A stretch of 64,000 bases of DNA from Bolinopsis microptera (taxonomy: Eukaryota > Ctenophora > Tentaculata > Lobata > Bolinopsidae), in the NCBI RefSeq assembly GCF_026151205.1, contig NC_087073.1:11749578-11813577 (forward strand), written 5' to 3'. Positions 36,301-42,955 of the stretch are shown here, in pieces (position 1 is the stretch's first letter; each line of letters begins with the position of its first letter). A program made the position numbers and the translations under genes. The notes under the pieces were generated by a model. That model was not told the DNA's origin, did no database searches, and saw only the letters and a program-made list of their open reading frames with translations.

Positions 36301-37726
36301 CTTCTCCTTTTGATGGTGTAATTCTAAGCTGTGTAGTAAGCTGAATTTTGTTTTTTTATATTCAGGCCGGATTTGTACTTGTTAATATATAATTGTGTAC
36401 CGAATAGAAACTTGCCCTGTTTTGACACCGCCAGTTAAATGTTGTTTTTGCGAATTTGACGATCTGCTCTCACGTTTTCTCCGTCTCAAACTCTCCTGGT
36501 AAATTTAGTCATAGATGCTTACAGTTGACGAACTCACACTCATGGCGATGGCCTGCATTATAATCGTTTACAATTACTTGAAGCAATAAGCTGAAACTTT
36601 TTTTGATAACGGCCGGTTTCTCGTCGGTTCTCTATTCTTTTATTGTGTTCTATAATCTATATAATCAGTAATGTTGCCCTGTTCTGCATCTTAAACCAAA
36701 GGCTAAAGCATGATTTTCTATTAAATTTGCAGCTTTAGTTCGAAATCTTTTACTTCTATTTGCTATGATTGTTGAAAACTGTAAAGCGCCCGCTGGTGGA
36801 TATACTACATATCCTACTCGCCTCGCGGGCGGAATTCCGTATAGCACTCGGGCTATACGGGGATATGTCGTCCTCAGGCTGTGCGCCCTCGAGGACATAT
36901 ATTATATTGCCGCGTGGGCGCGGGCGATATAATTTTCCGCCCGCTAGGCTGCGTGGATATATATATATATATCTTTTAGGGTTTTTGCGGAAAGTCGTGT
37001 TAAAGTTGATGCTGTGGTGTCAGTAAAATGGCACATATTTGCATAAAAGTACTTTGCACCAGTACCACATCATTTGGGATTGATGGTACACGTGTTAACT
37101 TTAAGGGGGCAGGGGGGTCTTCATGGAAATTTTCTCAAAATCGACTTTTTAGTTGTTTCTGATAGAGGGGAGTAATATCTATCAGATGCTTTTGATCCGG
37201 TGAAAAAAATATCGCTCCTAGCCGAAATTATTGACGGTCATAGGTCTGCGTGTGTGTGTAATTGTATTGCGCGAGCGATTTTTGATTGCGTGCCTTGAAA
37301 ATCGAGTACAAAGCTTAGAGCTAGACGATTAGGGATTAGAGAAATTTAAACATAAGTGATTTTAAAGATTTCCTAGAACAAAGCTTTCGACAAGTAGGTT
37401 TCTAGTAATATAATGTTTATTGTATACCTGTTATGCTCATCTTTGTTTCAGGGAGGATCGCATCTGAGTGGATTAAAGGAGATTCGAACACGATTTTAAT
37501 TGCCGTAGACATCAGCGAGTGTGGTTTTAGCAAGATCCCAACCATCATTACCTCGATTGAAGGAAAAGCTTACCATAACCAAATATCTGGTCCTTCTTCT
37601 ATATATAACGCAAAAGCTAAAAGTTTCGGTGTACACATCTTCTACAAGGACTCAGATTTGAAAAAAGACCTTGCAGTGGACTACTTGTGGAACATAGAAT
37701 GGATTGCTGTTGGTTACATGTGCTAG
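14187..37726 (+). CDS. Unit B: secreted coiled-coil protein with lectin-like C-terminal domain
   Basis: Exons are 14187-14255, 14860-16223, 17162-17241 and 37452-37726, all GT-AG, with phases 0, 2 and 1 that join in frame to about 595 aa. Residues 1-23 are a signal peptide (core LLISILLVTSSLC). Exon 2 opens with GELKSLKLEMEQMK, like unit A. It has a Lys-rich tract (about 15037-15070), then about 24 heptads of the type EVNKGNI / GVNKDDI encoded by 21-bp repeats (15241-15750), and further non-repeat coiled coil. Exons 3 and 4 give a domain with KCARVCAG, SECGF and a final YMC, rich in beta-prone hydrophobic patterns and ending IEWIAVGYMC. The order (signal, coiled-coil stalk, compact Cys domain) resembles collectin or ficolin design: an oligomerising stalk carrying a recognition head. 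That role is inference. A polyadenylation signal AATAAA lies at 37913. The last intron is about 20 kb and contains another gene. Confidence 0.8.
17162..17241 (+). CDS. Shared linker exon (80 bp, phase 2 to phase 1)
   Basis: This exon is flanked by TTTCCCCAG and GTAATTG. Read in the phase set by either coil exon (AG plus T gives Ser), it encodes SPVIILSSEEKKPKGNPK followed by CARVCAGTTG, the last Gly being completed by the 37452 exon. It is the only exon seen that accepts the phase-2 donors of both coil exons. Confidence 0.75.
18034..23353 (-). CDS. Cys-rich GPI-type (Ly6-like) surface protein, nested gene
   Basis: Recognised exons on the minus strand are 23353-23290 (signal peptide, core MKLILFATLQLF), 22896-22814 (ALQCIVGDD...VTCSDNVETCSQC), 19072-18830 and 18220-18034. 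The 243-bp third exon is phase 2 at both ends. The third and fourth exons encode repeated modules ending in TCSTCDTDGCN and TCVECDTDSCN, each preceded by a CGxC element and, for the second, by FECYNYAWNN...LCG...KCNRP. The C terminus is a short hydrophobic tail (VLLPLIVVIYSIVM), as in GPI-anchored precursors. Cys spacing and the xDxCN ending resemble Ly6/uPAR domains. Exon 2 ends in phase 0 whereas exon 3 needs phase 2, so at least one exon between 19.1 and 22.8 kb was not found. The whole gene lies in the last intron of the coiled-coil gene, on the opposite strand. Confidence 0.65.
18511..18719. mobile_element. Small MITE, ends CGACATCTGTC
   Basis: The left end CGACATCTGTCTGA matches in inverted form the right end TCGGACAGATGTCG, which is present twice in tandem (about 18689-18702 and 18705-18719). 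The interior is non-coding. It lies in an intron of the nested Ly6-like gene. Confidence 0.65.
19600..20620 (+). pseudogene. Decayed LINE: endonuclease and RT fragments
   Basis: At 19630-19830 the plus strand reads VAVLEKYGFVQLVSRPTR...HVYTND...VDISDHLA, typical of the C-terminal part of an apurinic-type LINE endonuclease. At 20250-20540 it reads VPVHKGGLKTDVTNYRPISL, QYGFRPGMSCEHVLLN and LLDYSKAFNVIEHSILL, reverse transcriptase motifs up to the first catalytic Asp block. Stops and frame changes interrupt it, and it ends before the YADD block where inverted-repeat DNA begins. Confidence 0.8.
20640..21235. mobile_element. Nested palindromic MITEs, end ATTCGAACAATTGAAACAAA
   Basis: The segment ATTCGAACAATTGAAACAAA...GGCGGGCAAACGATCCG occurs at about 20653, 21047 and, inverted, near 20745 and 21200. 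The unit at about 21047-21227 is itself a palindrome around AATCATCAGTGCTGAATGCTGATGATT. A larger inverted repeat (GCTTAACTGCAGTCGAGCACT, about 20777, and its complement near 21030) surrounds an AT-rich centre. This fits one MITE inserted into another copy. Confidence 0.75.
21360..22015. repeat. AT microsatellites, inverted repeat and partial tandem duplication
   Basis: Four (TA)n tracts occur here. CTCAAATTATTTGTTATATA at about 21448 is repeated in inverted form at about 21660, making arms of roughly 43 bp. A segment of about 80 bp beginning AAATGATGCAAAGAATT is present at about 21690 and again at about 21930, each ending in GAAATATATATATATA. Confidence 0.75.
22010..22210. repeat. Dispersed repeat, uninterrupted copy
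   Basis: This copy contains GTCAAATACTTTAATGGC and CCAAGGAATAGGAATTTTAG. It matches in inverted orientation 35150-35275 joined to 36970-37030. At the point corresponding to about 22086 (AAAGATATACAACTGAAAC) the other copy carries a 1.7-kb insertion, so this one serves as a paralogous empty site. Confidence 0.75.
23099..23121. repeat. Poly-G rich tract
   Basis: GGGGGCCGGGGGGGGGGGGG-type sequence, one of several long G or C runs in the 20-kb intron and beyond (24719, 27132, 27388, 28774, 33603, 42986, 45930). Most of the others lie just inside ends of mobile elements. Confidence 0.7.
23480..24708 (+). pseudogene. LINE 3' ORF remnant, split by a hAT MITE
   Basis: At 23520-23830 the plus strand encodes HYETIDHILNGCPQLSHTEY, then KKWYEHRAEKVLENEKVKLLWDFHIQ and HCRPDLLLVEFRG, a domain common at the C terminus of some LINE ORF2 proteins. 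After the MITE at 23842-24247, a further LINE C-terminal segment (about 24445-24708) reads RLAGHAYRHPELTLNKLILW, RGRPHLTLLDNL and ends at a TAA within TTAA. The two parts may be from different LINE families. An in-frame stop at about 23642 (GCACTGA) and other breaks mark it as dead. Confidence 0.75.
23842..24247. mobile_element. Non-autonomous hAT element with 8-bp target duplication
   Basis: The ends CAGTGATGCACGCCG and CGGCGTGCATCACTG are inverted repeats of the hAT CAGTGATG type. CTGGTTGG is duplicated exactly on both sides (23834-23841 and 24248-24255), the 8-bp target duplication expected of hAT elements. Subterminal DNA is rich in GGCGGCG repeats, very different in composition from the surroundings. 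No transposase is present. Confidence 0.92.
24707..27157. mobile_element. TTAA-flanked element with poly-G terminal repeats (element 1)
   Basis: TTAA at 24707-24710 and 27154-27157 flank ends of the form GGCCAAAGGG(G)n TCCGAGGTC and their complement (GACCTCGGAC followed by a C run, then TGTGGAC). A TTAA target duplication is the piggyBac hallmark, but no transposase is present. The right part (26620-27050) carries five copies of the word GAGGTTAAC or its complement. A second element (24927-26523) is nested in it. The insertion lies against LINE sequence on both sides. Confidence 0.7.
24927..26523. mobile_element. Nested element with about 17 dispersed copies of TGATTCAAAAATCACA
   Basis: The terminal inverted repeats start GGACACGTTCAAAAA and continue GGTGGCACTAGAGATTGATT, matched in inverted form at 26487-26523. 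TTAT directly flanks both ends, a possible 4-bp target duplication. The interior has no ORF. It holds variants of TGATTCAAAAATCACA in both orientations at about 25111, 25267, 25317, 25402, 25514, 25590, 25644, 25704, 25756, 25838, 26003, 26073, 26118, 26166, 26239, 26318 and 26377, separated by unrelated sequence of 40-165 bp. Confidence 0.8.
27373..28806. mobile_element. TTAA element 2 with dispersed GAGGTTAACC words
   Basis: Both ends read TTAAGGCCAGAGGGG (the right copy inverted), followed by long G runs. TTAA is part of or adjacent to both ends. The interior is non-coding and carries GAGGTTAACC or near variants in both orientations at about 27520, 27560, 27575, 27692, 27838, 28025, 28068, 28226, 28428, 28465 and 28653; 27692 and 28025 are palindromic GAGGTTAACCTC. 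A long near-perfect hairpin occupies about 28290-28610. It splits a LINE endonuclease ORF exactly between DEYLDSL and GRLIIAG. Confidence 0.8.
28290..28610. repeat. Long hairpin inside element 2
   Basis: Arms of about 150 bp: the left arm includes GAAAACCGGCCACTCCCTGA and CAGTGGTTCCTTGGACAATT, and the right arm carries their complements. The centre contains GAGGTAAAC and GTTAACCTC. Identity between the arms is very high, so the duplication is young or maintained by conversion. Confidence 0.85.
30265..30301. repeat. GA microsatellite
   Basis: An uninterrupted run of about 18 AG dinucleotides lies between LINE remnants. Confidence 0.95.
30540..30740 (+). pseudogene. LINE 3'-terminal remnant
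   Basis: The plus strand reads GKRLRG, GWMACVLEDAADRC and, near the end, CRPLQRL(G) and AGHSND-type sequence in shifted frames. It matches the LINE tail at 40975-41170 (shared GTGCAGGCCACTCCAACGAC, followed by TAGGAGGAGACCT). Stops and frame breaks occur. The neighbouring 30740-31170 holds no recognisable gene. Confidence 0.65.
31170..33580 (+). pseudogene. LINE with FMDD-type reverse transcriptase, frameshifted
   Basis: The upstream part (31174-31806) is a basic, Lys/Arg-rich region (RKKRKARSEIEK, KLRRAEKRRQKQREIRR) preceding the RT. The RT portion (31826-32335) reads FEGVYIPKADG, SSGRPISLGNIQGKIYLAIL, KGGVPGVRGCTEHF and VVWLDLANAYGAVPH. After a frameshift at about 32250 it continues to PTLKLFMDDSC (about 32490-32520), where FMDD takes the place of the usual F/YxDD. 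A downstream ORF (32791-33258) reads PKLKWPLAIYDIPITTV and FLRKWLGVG, and a last piece at about 33355-33530 reads NKAGDGRPFIDFV and SRDWIVLSDIEGQLKFP. This looks like an early-branching LINE clade of R2/NeSL type; the clade call is tentative. Confidence 0.75.
33596..33695. repeat. TTAAGGGGG dispersed repeat, copy 1
   Basis: TTAAGGGGGCCGGGG is followed by GTCTTCAT and GACTTTTTAGTTGTTTCTGA. The same sequence occurs at 37100-37190 in the same intron. It resembles the TTAA plus G-run ends of elements 1 and 2. Confidence 0.7.
33695..33905 (+). pseudogene. LINE RT fragment with YADD
   Basis: The plus strand reads DTDYADDMAVLDNSKEGL and QETTDLLCMYGAQ, the reverse transcriptase catalytic block. It is followed by LRSKLWREMIRHKREL and GAGHSNVQHRQRW, a LINE tail. 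RT and tail are closer together than in an intact element, so it is internally deleted. Confidence 0.75.
33906..35150. other. Intronic stretch, nothing recognisable
   Basis: It contains short open frames on both strands without motifs (33797-34060 and 33946-34245 on the minus strand). A partial copy of the GGACACGTTC element end lies at about 34448 (GAACGTGTCC). The remainder is AT-rich intron of the coiled-coil gene. Confidence 0.5.
35150..37030. mobile_element. 1.7-kb AT/GC-patterned insertion (about 35275-36970) in a dispersed repeat
   Basis: The flanks 35150-35275 and 36970-37030 together match 22010-22210 in inverted orientation, so the intervening 1.7 kb is a clean insertion in a TATATA stretch. 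The insertion ends are inverted repeats: ATATATCCACCAGCGGGC on the left and ATATATCCACGCAGCC...TAGCGGGC (complement) on the right. The first and last 150 bp repeat GCGGGC, CCGCTATA and GGGCGATATA words. The middle is non-coding AT-rich DNA with no transposase. Confidence 0.8.
37100..37190. repeat. TTAAGGGGG dispersed repeat, copy 2
   Basis: Matches 33596-33695 at high identity through TTTCTGATAGAGGGGAGT and ATATCTATCAG. It lies about 260 bp before the last exon of the coiled-coil gene. Confidence 0.75.
37452..37726 (+). CDS. Terminal exon with Cys-containing lectin-like domain
   Basis: The exon follows TTTGTTTCAG and ends in TAG. It encodes about 91 aa with alternating hydrophobic strands (TILIAVDISECGF, PTIITSIEG, SFGVHIFY, NIEWIAVGYMC). 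The general pattern (P-x-V/I-x-x-S-I near the start, GF/FxVxI in the middle, W-IAVG at the end) recalls H-type-lectin-like beta sandwiches and a domain I believe is common in cnidarian secreted proteins. I cannot confirm the family without a profile search. Confidence 0.6.
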
Positions 37727-38138
37727 ATATTTGCATCAGTCCATTTTTATTCACAAACCATAGAAGCAGTGCAGCGGCAGTTTTTAGTCAACCTTTCTTC
37801 TTCATCAGAACATATATCATTAAAAAATGAAGAATGTCGTGCACATTATTATCCACTCAATGAAACAAGAAATTCAATGAAACAAGAAATTTAATATTAG
37901 CACATTTTACAGAATAAAAAGATGTAAAACAATTCATAAAATATAATGCCCATTTGGTGTCATCAGTTACCTAATGTTGCCTGATGGCTTCACGCTAACT
38001 GACGAGATCGGTGCTTTGCTGTTTGCTTCGTGAAGCAACGACATGCATTGTCAATCAAGATCACTCAAAAAGAGCACCTCACATAAAAATAACAAATACT
38101 TGGTGGCCATAGCACTTGTTTCTGATCTGGTAATCAGT
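37727..38138 (+). other. 3' flank of the coiled-coil gene
   Basis: This includes the likely 3' UTR and an AATAAA signal at 37913-37918. The part at about 37847-37968 is present again in inverted orientation at about 38865-38966, inside the neighbouring transposon-like element. Confidence 0.6.
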
Positions 38139-39423
38139 TGTCATACGCTGTATGACCCGCCGCGCACGAGCGCGGCTCCCCCTGTATCGTCAGGACGATA
38201 AGTTTCACCATAGTAAAACGACCGTGGGGGTCACGACGTGATACAAAAAAACGCTATTTAGTGAAACAACAATGGGGGGCATTGTAAATATTTCAAGAAA
38301 ATAAAGCGGCTTGCACTATTTCGTTTAAGGGTAATGCTCGTAAAATGTTTGTTCCAACTATATAATAAGCAATTATAACCATTGATAAAGAGGCCATAAT
38401 CTTTCGTCAGCACTCCAATATCCACCTTGAAGCTGCATTTTATATCCTTGTGGCTTGAATTACACAATATAAACTAAAGCATGTTTTAGTGTAGACTTTT
38501 TGCCACAACAAGACTTCAACCTAATAGTAACAACTATAAACAAAATCCCTAATGTCTGCTAACAATGTTGACGGATGTTACTCGTCTAAATTTCTTCGAA
38601 GTAGCGAGCGCCGCTTTCTTCTCGAAATGTTATGGCCCGATGGCAAGTGCTACGAAGTAGCGCACGCCGAGCCAGACCATTAACAATGGTCAACTAACAA
38701 GTAACAATGCAATTTTCTTTTAGTCCTAATGTGAGCCTTGTCTCTAAAAACTTAACTGAACTAGCGTTTCGGTGTGTGTAAAAGCTTCCAGGCACGCGCA
38801 TTCCTTGCCCCGTTAGTTATTTGTCCTTCCAAAACCAAACTAGCAGTCAAGGACAAAAAGTCATACACCAAATGGGCATTATATTTTATGAATTGTTTTA
38901 GATCTTTTTATTCTGTAAAATGTGCACAAAAATTAAATTTCTTGTTTCACCGAATTTATTGTTTCAATTAGACCGTCGAAAAGTCCAACTAGGCGCGCGT
39001 CTTAGTAGGTTATAAACTTACTTTATCCAGATAAGAGCCGTTGCGCTTAAAGTGGCGCGCGCCCGCCTAATTGTGAAGGCGCACGTTTCACATAGCCATC
39101 ATGTGTCTACGCGTACTGCGTGACGCGCTACTGTAAGCGAGAGGGCTCTGGTTAGAGCAAGGTGCACGTTATACCTCCACCAAAAGCACATCCAATTATA
39201 TTGGAGGAATTCGACGCGCCGCGCGAACTAGCATTCTTGCTTCGCATCGCCGATCGTTGCTCTGCGAAGTTGTAGCGCGATGCGTTACTGTGCCGCGCCG
39301 CGCACTCAATAAGGCTTCTCACAGCTTGTATCACGTTGCGACCCCCACGGTCGTTTCACTATGTTCTGACGATACAGGGGGAGCCGCGCACTTCGTGCGC
39401 GGCGGGTCATACGACGTATGACA
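38139..39423. mobile_element. TGTCATACG-family element carrying an inverted copy of a host 3' flank
   Basis: The left end (TGTCATACGCTGTATGACCC then CTCCCCCTGTATCGT and GACCGTGGGGGT) and the right end (GACCCCCACGGTC, then ACGATACAGGGGGAG, ending CGTATGACA) are the same inverted repeats as the 210-bp MITE at 9031. The 1.0-kb interior contains modules shared with 9.8-10.6 kb and an inverted copy (38865-38966) of 37847-37968. No ORF of transposase type is present. Confidence 0.75.
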
Positions 39424-39721
39424 ACTCACAGCTAGATCGGCGAGATGCGCTACTGTGCCGCGCCGAGCTGTCATGAATTGACATCGTCAATTAAGGCCGT
39501 CCTCTAAATTCAACGAGAGAAATGTATAACTAGAACTTATTCTCAATCATCAATAGTAATACATATGTATTCCGATTACTCCAACTACTTTTCCTGGGCA
39601 TTAAATATGTTATTTATTCATGTTACCTGGGGACCCCAGGCTATTATGTTCATGAACAGAATAGAATAGAGATTCGGCGGAATGACTGACTGAGCGCCGC
39701 CCAGTAAATACAAATTTATTG
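39424..39721. repeat. Dispersed repeat modules
   Basis: Contains AATTGACATCGTCAATTAAG (also near 11160) and ACCTGGGGACCCCAGGCTAT (also near 9640 and, inverted, 10770). It ends with a GGCGGAATGACTGACTGAGC variant of the module at 9828 and 10698. Confidence 0.65.
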
Positions 39722-40955
39722 TAGGGTTTTTTAAGAACCAGCGTTTTTTAAAGACGAATTTTCGTTTTTTTTTTCGAAAAAAACGTTTTGAAAATGCCAG
39801 AAATCAACATGAACAAATTTCTGAACATCACGCAACCAGCGGTAGTTAAACATTTGTAAATTTCAACTACATTTAAAATTTCATCGCCAAAGATTTGAAC
39901 TGTGGATTAGTAAATTAGTAAATCATGAATATCTGTCATAACATCCGGATGCATCCAAGCGAACATTCTAGAAGACTTCTATAAATAGTAAATATACAGT
40001 AGAGTGTACACGTCTAGCTCAATGCTGTTAAAAATAGTATTAAATACGTAGCGTTTTATAAAAGCGTTTGCTTAAAAATAAGCAAACGTATGCATACGCA
40101 AACGTATTTGTCGCCGGAAATTCGCATATTTCGATTTCCACTGTGGAGTAAAAACGATTTTTTACAATAAATTTTGATCAGCGCGCGTATTTTGGACAAA
40201 TTTTAGACGTATTCCGGACAAAATTTAACAGGGTCTAAATTTAATTTTTTCGGGCTTATTGATTGAAAACTTCACAGTTCACGTATTCTTACGTATTTCT
40301 CTCGAACATTGAATAGGCCGTATTTTGAGCTGATTTTTTGACGTATTTAACAACGATTGTCTAGCTGTTTTATATTTGGCTAGATATCAATTCATTATTA
40401 TATTTATATCATAATCAAGTTACCACACGCGCCAGACTACCGAGAACCGAGGCAGAAACTCAATTTTTACTTGTAACTGTTTCACTTTATTTTACTGTTA
40501 CATATTACACAGTACTATTAGTATTACTCAATCAAGTGCTCACTCAATACTGACAACTGACAATTCTTCTAAGTACCAAAATGCAAAATTTCAAGTTCAT
40601 ACGGCAAAGTATCAACGTTATCACGATTTCAAAACGTGTTAATAATCATTTACTTAAGTTGGTAATTAATGCTTCTCTTTTAGAAAGTATAATGGCTTTA
40701 CGGAACTACACACATTTTCCCTCGAAAGATGCAACAAAACAAGCTTATATCCTTACTATTTGTGTTATATGTAAAATGACTTGAGAAGCAAGTGTTATCT
40801 GCGAACGCGATATGTATTATGCATGGCTGGTCATACAATTATCTAAATTCTCATGTGAGTAGGTTTGATTCGATTTCGGGTACGATAACGTTTTTTTAAG
40901 AAAATGGAAAAAGTTGCGTTTTTTAAAGATTCCATTTGCGTTTTTCCCAACCCTG
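39722..40955. mobile_element. hAT-like non-autonomous element, 1.2 kb
   Basis: The left end TAGGGTTTTTTAAGAACCAG and the right end (complement CAGGGTTGGGAAAAACGC) are imperfect inverted repeats of the hAT CAGGGTT type, with poly-T/GCGTTTTT subterminal words on both sides. ATTTATTG before and ATTTATTC after form a 7/8 match, consistent with an old 8-bp target duplication. No transposase is seen; the 67-aa frame at 40581-40784 has no features. Confidence 0.65.
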
Positions 40956-41190
40956 ATTTATTCTTTTATTGGTGGTCAAGAGGCAGACCTCGGATAAACT
41001 GGTTGTCATGTGTCCATGAGGATGCAGCTATCTTCACAGGTGTCGATAACATCACAATAGAAGATGCAGAACAACAAGCAACAAACAGGGTACATTGGAA
41101 AGGTCTATATTTTTTAATAATACACCGGAAAAAGGAGTTACTGTGTAGTGCAGGCCACTCCAACGACTAGGAGGAGACCTTTTCAAGTAC
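40956..41190 (+). pseudogene. LINE 3'-terminal remnant
   Basis: The frame reads WWSRGRPRINWLSCVHEDA, IEDAEQQATNRVHWKGL and ends CSAGHSND before a TAG. The RGRPR...W...DR..W pattern is typical of the C terminus of many LINE ORF2 proteins. It shares its last 30 bp with the remnant at 30540-30740. Confidence 0.75.
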
Positions 41191-42955
41191 AAGTAAGTAA
41201 TTTATTGGTGGAAAATAAAGATTCTGTTGATTTTGACATCTGCAGCTGATTGCTTCATACTGTTGGTAATGCAGAGAGGTGGCAATAGAATTGAGTCAGT
41301 TTGTGATGACACCAATTTGGCTAAGATTTTGGCTAAGATTTAAATCAGCTGTGACAAACTGGTAAAAAATAGTATCGCCGAAAGGACCAACTCTCTAGCG
41401 TACGTGTAACACGTGTTTATATTGCAATAATAAGCTGTCATGTGGCCTCGTGACGTCACGAAGTCCTTCAGCGCGCGCTTGCATAGCGTAATACATTTCA
41501 AACGTTTATCATCGTCAATAAAACACGTGTAACTCACTCAAATTTTAGAATTATGACTATTTCCCTAGTTCTCCAAAATCCTTATAGTTTTGGCTATCAT
41601 CCTAACTAAAGGAATAGCTGATTGGATGTACAGTGCTCACGTCATGATTTTAAACAGTGATATAGGTTCTTGAACAGTGGCGGGTGAATGTACGGTTAGA
41701 AAGTTTCTGCTATTACAACTTATGTCACATGTAATAATTTTGGATTGTTTTCATTGCGTAATTACACAAGCAGGGCGACTGTACCGATTATTTTTCCCCA
41801 GTCCATGAAACTCTAACGAATTTAGAAAGGATCTAGATAAGTAGGAGTTTGTTCTATTCCGAGAGCAATTATATTTATAGCATAGCGAAATTTCTAACTT
41901 TAATCCGCATGTGTCAGCCAGTACAGGAGACAAGAAGTCTGGCTACTTTACGGCCGTTCCTCTGGGACCATTTGTAGAAGTAGCTTCAGAACAGTGCCGT
42001 AGGAACAGATTTCCCGCCAAAATACCCGGTCTACCAAATAGTAATACTGATTGGATTTGGAGTGTACGGTGTGCGGTGTGTTTTGAATTAGACTTACGGC
42101 TTACCTAGTTGTTATCCTAATTGCATTATCATCGGTACATAACATAAATAAACTACTGGTAAGTTTAAATACCAAGTGCAAACGTGTTCAGTTAATCGAC
42201 CCACTGAACAACTATAGAATTTCTAAGACCCTATTATTCTTTTGCCATTATATATTACGGCACGATCGATTGTTAGATGGCTAAACGACCAACGTTAATC
42301 TAGATACAATTCTAAAACTATGAGCTAGCACTTTAATCTAAAAATACACTTTTTATATTACTCCTGATTTTTACATTTCACGTAAAACATTGTCACCACA
42401 GGCTGATCATGGACACTAACAGCTTAATTTGAGATAAATGACTTATAAGTTTCTCTAAAGTTAACTCTAGAGTTGTGTAGTCCAGTCATTTATGGACATT
42501 TATGGAAATGAACCTGCAAATGTTCAGATACTCACGAAACTTTGCACAGACCTTCCCGAAGGTATGAATAAACGATTTTCGTTTGGAGACATTTTTTTGA
42601 CCGTGGAGAAAACCCAGGAGGGCCACGCCCATATTGACCCAATAACGTAACCGACCCCTTGCTTCTGAAGGTCGTAGAGACTTCAAAATAGGCTTAAACG
42701 AAGCCGCATATGCATGTTTATATAGGAGTTATTGAGCAACACATGGCCTAAAATCCTTACTTTTCGAGAAATTCGCCAAAAACCATTTTGGGCGTGGTGC
42801 TGAGCCCATTTTCGATAGGATCGTGATAGAATCTTTAAACAGGGTGCAAAAGAAACTGACTTACGAACAAACATATGCCTTAAAGTGCTTACTTTTTCAG
42901 TTATTGGCGAAAAACTGATTTTCGGTTCCAGAAATTATGCAAAACTATGGGTATT
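41191..42955. other. Repeat-rich non-coding stretch
   Basis: 41200-41330 resembles 16890-17010 (shared GCTGATTG...TCATACTGTTGG and AGAGGTGG). 41341-41470 resembles 46180-46330 in inverted orientation (TGTGACAAA, CTCTCTA, GTGACGTCACGAAGTCC, GCGCGC). Related 28-bp words (CTTACTTTTCGAGAAATTCG-like) occur near 42760 and 42888 and again near 46108. No gene is supported. Confidence 0.55.

Noticed and set aside
40581-40784. 67-aa ORF inside the hAT-like element
   Set aside because: No transposase motif and too short; element appears non-autonomous.
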